Below, one piece after another: positions 23,455-30,630 of a stretch of 64,000 nt of DNA. The DNA comes from DASUDX01 sp036275365 (lineage in GTDB: Bacteria > Pseudomonadota > Gammaproteobacteria > Nevskiales > Nevskiaceae): assembly GCA_036275365.1 (NCBI GenBank), contig DASUDX010000136.1, forward strand, positions 58,180 through 122,179. Reading direction: 5' to 3'. Below the pieces are notes generated by a model. The model had not been told where the DNA came from and made no database searches. It saw only the letters and a program-made list of their open reading frames with translations. Every line of letters starts with the position of its first letter. Position 1 is the first letter of the stretch. A program made the position numbers and the translations under genes.

Positions 23455-23557
23455 TGTGTTCGTCTCACGCCCCACCGCCTGCCTGGCCCGGGCGGAGCAA
23501 GACCCTGCCCCAAACCGGATACGACCCTGGGCTGGCGCCCAGGCGGATTGCCGCCGC

Positions 23558-24874
23558 TCACTCCTTCCCCAGCACCGCCCAGCCGGGCAGGCAGTCCGGG
23601 TCCAGGCCCTGCACCACCCGCAGGCCGGATTTCAGTCCGTCCTCGTGGAAGCCGTAGCCGGCCCAGGCCCCGGCCAGCCACAGCCCGCCACGGCCCTGCA
23701 CCGCGGGCAGCCGCTCGTGGGTGAGCACGCTCCCGGCGCCGTAGTGGGGATGGTGATAGGTGGTGTCGAGAATCACCTGGTCGCGCGGGATCTCGCGCTC
23801 CGGGTTGAGGGTCACCACATACTGCACCGGCCCCTCGATGCCCTGCAGGCGGTTCATCCAGTAGCTGCCGGAGATCGGCCGGTCGTGGATCTCGGCATCC
23901 AGATCGGCCGCCCAGGGATCGACCCCGGCGTTGACATAGTTCCAGCTCGCCCAGGCGCGCCGCCGCCGCGGCAGGAAACGGGTATCGGTGTGCAGCACGC
24001 AGCGGCTGGCGTTGTAGGGGATGCCGGCGAGCACCGCCTGGGTCTCGGCATCGGCCTCCGGCAGCAGCCGCAGGCTGGTATCGGCGTGGGTGGCCAGCAC
24101 CACCTGGTCGTAGCGCTCGCGGCTGTTGGCGGTTTCCACCACCAGCCCGCCCTCGGCCTCGCGGCGCACCGCGCGCACCGCCTGGCCCAGACGCAGCTCG
24201 CCCTGGAAGGACACCTGCAGCTTCTTCACATACTGATGGGAGCCGCCGATCACCGTGTACCAGGTCGGCTGGCCGGTGGCGGTGAACAGCGAGTGCGAAT
24301 CGAAGAAGCGCATGAAGTCGGCGGCCGGGTACTCCATCGCCTTGCGCGGCGAGCAGCTCCAGATCAGTCCGGCCATCGGCAGCAGGTAGCGCGCGGCCAG
24401 CTCGCGCGAGAAGCCCACCGTGTCCAGCCACTGCCCCAGCGAACCGTCCGGCAGCCGGCCGCTGCGCAGCAGGGCGTTGGCCTTGCGGTTCAGGCGCAGG
24501 ATGTCGATCAGCAGACGCAGATGGCGCGGGCGCAGCAGGTTGGAGGGCTGGGCGAACACCGTCCACAGCTGGTCGCTGCCGGTCCACTCGTAGGCGCCCC
24601 CGCCGAGCGAGACGCCGAAGCTCATCGAGGTCGGGCGGGTCTGCACCCCCAGCTCGCCGAACAGGGCGGTGAGGTTGGGGTAGTTCAGGCCGTTGTAGAC
24701 GATCCAGCCGGTATCCACCGGCTGCACCCGGCCGTCGGCCAGCGGCACCTCGACGGTATGGGTATGTCCGCCCAGCCGGGTCTCGGCCTCGTACAGATGC
24801 ACCGCATGGCGGCGGGCCAGCAGCCAGGCGGAGGACAGGCCGGAGATTCCGGAGCCGATGACGGCGATCTTCAT
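23558..24874 (-). CDS. FAD-dependent oxidoreductase (amine-oxidase/desaturase-like fold)
   Basis: 438 residues. Begins with a dinucleotide-binding fold, KIAVIGSGISGLSSAWLLARRHAVHLYEAE, then GGHTHTVEVPLADGRVQPVDTGWIVYN, and ends LWLAGAWAGYGFHEDGLKSG as in the flavin amine-oxidase/phytoene-desaturase superfamily. The MAGLIWSCSPRKAMEYPAADFMRFFDSH and GQPTWYTVIGGSHQYVKKL blocks are those of the NAD(P)/FAD protein found beside DUF1365 and CFA genes in many proteobacteria. It probably supports acyl-chain modification. The 103-bp gap to DUF1365 holds no clear terminator, so an operon is likely. Confidence 0.87.
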   Translation of the reverse strand: MKIAVIGSGISGLSSAWLLARRHAVHLYEAETRLGGHTHTVEVPLADGRVQPVDTGWIVYNGLNYPNLTALFGELGVQTRPTSMSFGVSLGGGAYEWTGSDQLWTVFAQPSNLLRPRHLRLLIDILRLNRKANALLRSGRLPDGSLGQWLDTVGFSRELAARYLLPMAGLIWSCSPRKAMEYPAADFMRFFDSHSLFTATGQPTWYTVIGGSHQYVKKLQVSFQGELRLGQAVRAVRREAEGGLVVETANSRERYDQVVLATHADTSLRLLPEADAETQAVLAGIPYNASRCVLHTDTRFLPRRRRAWASWNYVNAGVDPWAADLDAEIHDRPISGSYWMNRLQGIEGPVQYVVTLNPEREIPRDQVILDTTYHHPHYGAGSVLTHERLPAVQGRGGLWLAGAWAGYGFHEDGLKSGLRVVQGLDPDCLPGWAVLGKE

Positions 24875-24939
24875 GCGGGGGCGGGTGGGGTCGGGAGGCG
24901 CCTCTACGCGGGCGCCGGGGGAAAGGATGCGCGGGGCGC

Positions 24940-25557
24940 CTAGCGCAGCAGCGGCTGCAGCACCGCCCACACCGCCTCGAGCATGGCCGGCTGGGCGCTG
25001 GCCGCCGGGTGGATGCCATCGGCCTGGAAGGCGGCGGGGTCGGTGGCGAAGGCGGCCAGGAAGAACGGCACCAGCGGCACCGACTGCGCCTCGGCCACCT
25101 CGCCGAAGCTGCGGGTGAAGCCTTCGGTATAGGCCGGGCCATAGTTGGAGGGGATGCGCATCTCGAACAGCAGCGGGGTGGCGCCGGCCGCCCGGCTCAG
25201 CTGCACCATCGTCTCGAGATTGCGCCGCAGGGCGGTCAGCGGCAGGGCGCGCAGACCATCGTTGGCGCCCAGCTCGATCAGCACCCAGCGCGGCCGGTGC
25301 TGGGCCAGCGCCGCCGGCAGCCGGGCCAGCCCGCCGGCGCTGGTCTCGCCGGAGATCGAGGCGTTGACCACCCGGTGGTCCAGCCCTTGAGATTTCAGCC
25401 GCTGCTCCAACAACGAAACCCAGCCGGTGTTGCGCGGCAGCCCGTAGCCGGCGGAGAGCGAATCGCCCAGCACCAGGATCACCGGTGGTTCGGCGGCCCG
25501 CGCCGGCAGCAGGGCGAGGCCGGCGAGCAGCAGCAGGGCGTGCAGCCAGACCATCAT
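24940..25557 (-). CDS. tesA: Periplasmic SGNH esterase, TesA (acyl-CoA thioesterase I / lysophospholipase L1)
   Basis: 205 residues from ATG 25557; earlier in-frame ATGs exist but would run into the divergent ybbA start, and this one gives a normal signal peptide MMVWLHALLLLAGLALLPARA. SGNH catalytic blocks: Ser33 in LVLGDSLSAGYG, the Gly of ASISGETSAGG, Asn in LGANDGLRALP, and the Asp-His pair in ADGIHPAASAQ. Hydrolyses acyl thioesters and lysophospholipids in the periplasm. Divergent tesA/ybbA is the E. coli arrangement, which is retained here with a 16-base gap. Confidence 0.94.
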   Translation of the reverse strand: MMVWLHALLLLAGLALLPARAAEPPVILVLGDSLSAGYGLPRNTGWVSLLEQRLKSQGLDHRVVNASISGETSAGGLARLPAALAQHRPRWVLIELGANDGLRALPLTALRRNLETMVQLSRAAGATPLLFEMRIPSNYGPAYTEGFTRSFGEVAEAQSVPLVPFFLAAFATDPAAFQADGIHPAASAQPAMLEAVWAVLQPLLR

Positions 25558-25573
25558 CGAACGAGCAGAAAGC

Positions 25574-26263
25574 ATGCAAGCCGCCATTGAGGCCAGAGGA
25601 GTAAGCAAGCGCATCGAGCGCGCCGGCGGCGTCGAGCCGCTGACGATCTTGTCGGGCCTCGACCTCCAGATTCAAGCCGGGGAGAGCGTGGCCATCGTCG
25701 GCCAGAGCGGCTCCGGCAAGACCACCCTGCTGTCCCTGCTGGCCGGGCTCGATACGCCCAGCGAGGGGTCGATCCGCCTCGCCGGCACCGCGCTGGAGCG
25801 TCTCGACGAGGATGCCCGCGCCGGTCTGCGCGCCGGCCGCGTCGGCTTCGTGTTCCAGTCCTTCCAGCTGCTGGCCGGCTTCACCGCGCTGGAGAATGTG
25901 ATGCTGCCGGGCGAGCTGGCCGGCCATCGCGATGCCCGCGAGCGCGCCCTGCGCGCACTGGAGAGCGTCGGCCTGTCGGCGCGTCTGGACCACTATCCGG
26001 CCCAGCTCTCCGGCGGGGAACAGCAGCGGGTGGCACTGGCCCGGGCCTTCGCCGCCGAGCCCTCGATCCTGTTCGCCGACGAACCCACCGGCAATCTCGA
26101 TGTGGACACCGGGGCGCGGATTGTCGATCTGCTGTTCAGCCTCAACCGCCAGCGTGGCGCCACCCTGGTGCTGGTTACCCACGATCCGGCCCTGGCCGCC
26201 CGCTGTGACCGCCAGCTGCGCCTGAGCGCTGGCCGCCTGCAGGAGACCACGGCGGCGGGCTGA
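25574..26263 (+). CDS. ybbA: ABC transporter ATP-binding protein, YbbA/LolD type
   Basis: 229 residues. Walker A VAIVGQSGSGKTTLLSLLAGLD, Q-loop FVFQSFQLLAGFTALENVMLP, signature QLSGGEQQRVALARAFA, Walker B ILFADEPTGNLD and H-loop LVTHDP are all intact. This is the MacB/LolD group that drives FtsX-type permeases in envelope lipoprotein or lipid traffic. Its expected partner YbbP is encoded at 30631, after two unrelated genes. In E. coli ybbA and ybbP are adjacent, so the pair is split by about 4.4 kb here. Confidence 0.94.
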   Translation: MQAAIEARGVSKRIERAGGVEPLTILSGLDLQIQAGESVAIVGQSGSGKTTLLSLLAGLDTPSEGSIRLAGTALERLDEDARAGLRAGRVGFVFQSFQLLAGFTALENVMLPGELAGHRDARERALRALESVGLSARLDHYPAQLSGGEQQRVALARAFAAEPSILFADEPTGNLDVDTGARIVDLLFSLNRQRGATLVLVTHDPALAARCDRQLRLSAGRLQETTAAG

Positions 26264-26355
26264 GGCGCGCCGGTCGCGTGCCGGCGGCGGGCGGCGGCCA
26301 CCCCCGCGTTTTCCCTCAGGCGCGCGGCCGAGGGCTGCGTCAGGATTCACCCGGG

Positions 26356-26369
26356 TAGGCGTTTTCCTA
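26356..26369 (+). promoter_or_regulatory. RcsB-box-like partial palindrome upstream of the exoprotein gene
   Basis: TAGG then CGTTTT then CCTA: 14 bases resembling the RcsAB consensus TAAGAATATTCCTA at about 9 of 14 positions, located 15 bases before the ATG at 26385. LuxR-type response regulators bind such TAGG/CCTA palindromes. It could also be a chance hairpin. The rest of the 26264-26384 gap is featureless. Confidence 0.3.
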
Positions 26370-26384
26370 CATCGGGGACGAGTC

Positions 26385-29300
26385 ATGAACAAGCTCACCA
26401 AGCGCCTGTGCGCCGCACTGCTGGGTCTGGCCACGCTGCCGGCCGCGGCCACCGAGCCGGCCGAGGGCACCCTGAGCGCGGACAACCGCAGCCTCAGCGC
26501 CAGTGGCGGCCCCTATGTGGTGGCCAATCCGGCCGCCGACTGCTCGCTGCCCGATCCGGCCTGTGACCGCTACACCCTGACGGTCGATCTGCCGGCCGAC
26601 TACGCCACCACCAACCCGGACGACAAGATCGTCATCGATCTGACCTGGAGCCCCCAGCAGACCGATCTCGACCTGCTGGTGGAAGATGCCAGCGGTGCCC
26701 AGGTGGGCAGTTCCGGCAATCTCGCCGGCGTGCCCGAGCAGGTGGTGCTGCCGGTGGTGGGGGGGCGCAGCACCTACACCGTGCTGATCGTGCCCTTCGC
26801 GCCCGGCGGGGCCAGCGCCACCCTGGCGATCCAGCTCAAGAGCCCGCCGCCGCCGTCCACGGCGACGGTCAGCATCGGCGGCCCGCGCTTCGACATCTTC
26901 AACCCGCCGCCGGCACTGGCCGATGCCTCGGCCTCGGAGCCGACCCTCGCGGTCAGCCGCGCCACCGGCAACGCGCTGATGGTCTACGCCGAGCGCACCC
27001 TCAAGACCCAGTGGGTGGACGAGAGCTTCTCGCCGGCCAAGACCGAGTGGACCGAGGTGACCGATCCGGCCAGCCCCACCACCGGCACGCTGGATCCGAT
27101 CCTCACCGGTGACGAGTTCCCGCTCGCCGACGGCAGCCCGGGCACCCGCATCATCGTCTCCCAGCTGCAGGGCGCGATGAGCGTGCACGCGGTCACCGAC
27201 GACGAGGGCGCCACCTGGACGCTGGGCCAGGGCGGCGGCCAGCCGCATGGCGCCGACAACCAGTCGGTGGCGATCGGCCCCTATCCGGAAGGGCTCAAGC
27301 CGCTCACCGCGCTCTACGACAACGCCAGCTACTACTGCTCGCACAGCATCGTCAACGCCTTCTGCTCGCGCAGCGACAACGGTGGCCTCTCCTACAACCC
27401 GAGCCGGCCGATCTTCCCGGCCGAGGCGCTGTGCTCCAACCACGGCCATGTGCAGGTGGGCCCGGATGGCACCGTCTATGTGCCGATGAACAACAGCTGC
27501 GAAGGCAGCGAGGGCGTCTCGCTCTCCATCGACGCCGGCGAGACCTGGCACTACATCGCGGTGCCCGAGACCGTGCAGGGCCGCTGGGACCCGGGCATCG
27601 GCATCGCCAACGATGGCAGGACGCTGTACTTCGGCTATGCCGAGCAGGGCGTCGACAAGCCGATGATCCTCAAGGGCACGCTCAACAAGAGCGATCCCGC
27701 CAACCCGACCATCGACTGGGATCCGCGCGGGGCGGTCGAGGTGGGCGGACCCTTCGAGCTGAAGAACATCGTCTTCAACACCGTGGTGGCCGGCGACCCC
27801 GACCGCGCCGCCTACGCCTTCCATGGCACCACCACGGCCGGTGACTCCGGCCAGGCCGAGGCCATGGTCGACGCGGTCTGGCATCTCTATGTCGCCACCA
27901 CCTTCGATGGCGGCGCCAGCTGGCAGGTGCGCAACCTCACCCCGGGCCAGCCGACCCAGAAGGGCGCGATCTGCGACCAGGGCATCAACTGCCCGACCAC
28001 GCCGCCGGATCGCAACCTGCTCGATTTCATGGACATGGTGATCGACGCCGAGGGCCGGCTGGTGGTGGGCTACGCCGATGGCTGCGTGGGCCTCTGCGAG
28101 AGCCCGGGCGGCCCGCCCAGCTACAGCCAGTTCGGCGCGATCGCCCGCCAGGTGGGAGGCCCGCGCATGTACGCCGCCTTCGACCCGGCCGAGCCCGCCC
28201 TGCCCAAGCGGCCGTGGATCAGCGGCACCCGCAACGCCCGCGGTGTCACCCTCAGCTGGCAGGCGCCGGATGACCAGGGCTCGCCGATCAGCGGCTATCG
28301 CATCTTCCGCGGCACCAGCACCGGCAATCTGAGCCTGCTCACCACCACCAGCGACGGCAAGGCCGGCTATGTGGATGCCAGCGCCACCGATCTGACGGTG
28401 GACTACTTCTACCAGGTGGAGGCGCTCAACGGCATCGGCGGCAGCGGCCTGAGCAACGAGGTGCAGCCGGCGATCGAGCTGATCGAAAGCGCCTGCGAGC
28501 TGCCGGGGATCACCGTCGCGCGCGACCCGCAGGGGGATTCGGTGGATGGCGGGGCGAGCTCGGACATCGAGTTCATCGCCATCGCCGAGCCGGCGCTGGA
28601 AGGCCTCGACGACAAGATCGTGTTCACCTTCAAGGTGGGCGAGCTGCCGGCCCAGCCGGCGCCCGGGCTGCGCTGGGCGATCCGCTTCACCGCGCCGCAG
28701 GCGCCGCCGGCCGGTCAGGACGACTGGTTCGTGATGATGACCACCGAGAACGGCGCACCGGAGTTCGTCTACGGCAACACCGGCATCGCACCGGATCCGA
28801 CCCTGCCGGCCGGCGCCCGCGTGTTCACCGTGGCTGGCGATCTGGATGCGGCCAGCGGCTTTGCCCCCGATGGCACCATCACCCTGGTGCTGGATCGCGC
28901 GGTGATCGGCGACCCGCAGCCGGGCCAGGCCCTGGTCAGCATCATCGCCGCCGTGCGCACGCCGGTGACGCCGCAGAACAACGGCATCCTCGACGACACC
29001 GCCGACGCCAGCTACGCCATCGCCGGCAACCAGCCCTGCGCCGGCGAGGGGGCGCTGCCGCTGGCGGTGCTCACCGCCACGCCGCGCAGCGGCACCGCGC
29101 CGCTGACCGTGCGCTTCGACGCCGGCAGCTCGACCGATGCCGCCAGCTTCCGCTTCGAGTTCGGCGACGGCACCCCGCCGGTGGAGCAGGACAGCCCGGT
29201 GATCGAGCACACCTACACCCGCGACGGCATCTTCCCGGCGCGGCTGATCGTGCGCAGCGCCGAGGGCGTGGCCAGCAGCAACAAGGCCGAGACCATCATC

Positions 29301-29441
29301 ACCGTCGGCAATGTGCCGGGTAATGGCGGCGGTGGTGGCGATCTGTTCGAGCGCGACCGCGGCCGCTTCGGCGGGGCGCTGGGCGCCGGTGCGCTCGGTC
29401 TGCTGGCGCTGCTGGCGGCCCTGCGGCGGCGTGGCCGCTGA
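26385..29441 (+). CDS. Large exported Asp-box propeller / FN3 / PKD protein with GlyGly-CTERM-like tail
   Basis: 1018 residues. Signal peptide MNKLTKRLCAALLGLATLPAAA; then a prepeptidase-like beta domain (about 25-150: DLTWSPQQTDLDLLVED). Residues about 180-600 hold sialidase/BNR Asp-box motifs (DDEGATWTL, DNGGLSYN, DAGETWHYI, FDGGASWQV), indicating a beta-propeller. An FN3 domain spans about 607-698 (SWQAPDDQGSPISGYRIFRG) and a PKD domain about 890-973 (ATPRSGTAPLTVRFDAGSS, FEFGDG). The C-terminus has a Gly run, a hydrophobic helix ALGAGALGLLALLAAL and RRRGR, the layout of GlyGly-CTERM sorting signals cut by rhombosortase. It has no obvious sialidase catalytic set, so carbohydrate or surface binding is a guess. 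Confidence 0.8.
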   Translation: MNKLTKRLCAALLGLATLPAAATEPAEGTLSADNRSLSASGGPYVVANPAADCSLPDPACDRYTLTVDLPADYATTNPDDKIVIDLTWSPQQTDLDLLVEDASGAQVGSSGNLAGVPEQVVLPVVGGRSTYTVLIVPFAPGGASATLAIQLKSPPPPSTATVSIGGPRFDIFNPPPALADASASEPTLAVSRATGNALMVYAERTLKTQWVDESFSPAKTEWTEVTDPASPTTGTLDPILTGDEFPLADGSPGTRIIVSQLQGAMSVHAVTDDEGATWTLGQGGGQPHGADNQSVAIGPYPEGLKPLTALYDNASYYCSHSIVNAFCSRSDNGGLSYNPSRPIFPAEALCSNHGHVQVGPDGTVYVPMNNSCEGSEGVSLSIDAGETWHYIAVPETVQGRWDPGIGIANDGRTLYFGYAEQGVDKPMILKGTLNKSDPANPTIDWDPRGAVEVGGPFELKNIVFNTVVAGDPDRAAYAFHGTTTAGDSGQAEAMVDAVWHLYVATTFDGGASWQVRNLTPGQPTQKGAICDQGINCPTTPPDRNLLDFMDMVIDAEGRLVVGYADGCVGLCESPGGPPSYSQFGAIARQVGGPRMYAAFDPAEPALPKRPWISGTRNARGVTLSWQAPDDQGSPISGYRIFRGTSTGNLSLLTTTSDGKAGYVDASATDLTVDYFYQVEALNGIGGSGLSNEVQPAIELIESACELPGITVARDPQGDSVDGGASSDIEFIAIAEPALEGLDDKIVFTFKVGELPAQPAPGLRWAIRFTAPQAPPAGQDDWFVMMTTENGAPEFVYGNTGIAPDPTLPAGARVFTVAGDLDAASGFAPDGTITLVLDRAVIGDPQPGQALVSIIAAVRTPVTPQNNGILDDTADASYAIAGNQPCAGEGALPLAVLTATPRSGTAPLTVRFDAGSSTDAASFRFEFGDGTPPVEQDSPVIEHTYTRDGIFPARLIVRSAEGVASSNKAETIITVGNVPGNGGGGGDLFERDRGRFGGALGAGALGLLALLAALRRRGR

Positions 29442-30588
29442 GGCCGCGGCGGCCTCCCCGCTGAGGCGACCGGACCGGGACCGGACCGGTCCGCGGCGGG
29501 CGCGGTGGGCCGGGCTCGCCCTGCTCGGGCTGCTGGCGGCGGGTCTCTGGCTGGCCGGGCCCGGCCAGCCGGTGCCCGGTCAGGGCTGGACCCCGCCCGC
29601 CAATCCGGAGGGCAGCGGCGTCTACACCCGTAATAGCCGGCTGGCGGCGATCGAGCGCCTGGCCGCCGGCGAGGCGCCGGGGCCGGAAACCGTGCGGGTG
29701 GCCGATGGCCAGCTCTACGCGGGGCTGGCCGACCGCCGCATGCTGCGGCTGGAACTCGATGGCAGCCGTCCCACGGCCATCAGCCTCGCGCCCGGTCGTC
29801 CGCTGGGCTTTGCCCGCACCCTCGAGACCGGCTTCGTCATCGCCGCCGGTGATCAGGGCCTGGGCTATGCCATCCGCAGCAAGCGGCGCGGCATTCTCGC
29901 CGGCGAGGTGCAGGGCGAGCCGCTGCGTGCGGTCACCGATGTGGCGGTCACCGCCGAGGGCTGGGTCTACTACACCGAGGCCTCGCGCCGGCATCCCACC
30001 GATCAGGCCTATGAGGCCCTGGTCGGCCAGGCCGCGGACGGGCGTCTGCTGCGCTACCACGCCACCCAGGGCGGCCCCAGCGAGGTGCTGCTGGAAGGGC
30101 TGCGCTACCCCGGTGCGCTGAGCCTGAGCGCGGATCGCCAGAGCCTGCTGATCAGCGAGACCGGCGCCTACCGGCTGCGGCGGCTGTGGCTGGCCGGCCC
30201 GCGCGCCGGCCAGAGCGAGATCTGGGTGGAGGGCCTGCCGGGCTATCCGGACGGGCTGTCGCCGCGCCCGGGCGGCGGCTACTGGCTGGCGCTGTATGCG
30301 CCGCGGCACTGGCTGATCGATCGTGCCGCCGCCCACGACGGCCTGCGCCGGCTGCTGCTGCGCCTGCCCAGCGGCCTGCAGCCGCGACCCGCCCAGCGCG
30401 CCCAGGTGCTGGCGCTCGACGAGCAGGGCCGGGTGCTGGAGAGCCTGGAGGATCGCACCGCCAGTGCCTATGCCCCGATCAGCAGCGTGGTCGAGCACGA
30501 GGGCTGGCTTTATCTGGGCAGCCCCAGCCAGGACGGCATCGGCCGCCTGCGCCTGAGTCCGGCCCCGGCCGCCGCGCCCGCGTCCTGA
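29431..30588 (+). CDS. Membrane-anchored SMP-30/strictosidine-synthase-like propeller protein
   Basis: 385 residues from GTG 29431, overlapping the previous stop by 11 bp; no ATG gives a better start. After an Arg-rich cytoplasmic tail a membrane helix (ARWAGLALLGLLAAGLWLAG) leads into a six-bladed propeller of the SMP-30/strictosidine synthase group: AGLADRRMLRLELDG, GFARTLETGFVIAAGDQGLGYAI, TDVAVTAEGWVYYTEASRRHPTDQAYEALVGQAADGRLLRY, YPGALSLSADRQSLLISETGAYRL, GYPDGLSPRPGGGYWLAL. Bacterial members are lactonases or of unknown activity; metal-ligand residues cannot be assigned by eye. It and the upstream exoprotein separate ybbA from ybbP. Confidence 0.82.
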   Translation: MAAEAAAASPLRRPDRDRTGPRRARWAGLALLGLLAAGLWLAGPGQPVPGQGWTPPANPEGSGVYTRNSRLAAIERLAAGEAPGPETVRVADGQLYAGLADRRMLRLELDGSRPTAISLAPGRPLGFARTLETGFVIAAGDQGLGYAIRSKRRGILAGEVQGEPLRAVTDVAVTAEGWVYYTEASRRHPTDQAYEALVGQAADGRLLRYHATQGGPSEVLLEGLRYPGALSLSADRQSLLISETGAYRLRRLWLAGPRAGQSEIWVEGLPGYPDGLSPRPGGGYWLALYAPRHWLIDRAAAHDGLRRLLLRLPSGLQPRPAQRAQVLALDEQGRVLESLEDRTASAYAPISSVVEHEGWLYLGSPSQDGIGRLRLSPAPAAAPAS

Positions 30589-30630
30589 CCGGCTCTTGAA
30601 AAGCAGCGGCGCGGCCGGCATCACTGGCAG

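Noticed and set aside
26385..29441. Functional sialidase
   Set aside because: Asp-boxes are structural; I cannot see the Arg triad, Tyr/Glu or Asp of sialidases in the right order.
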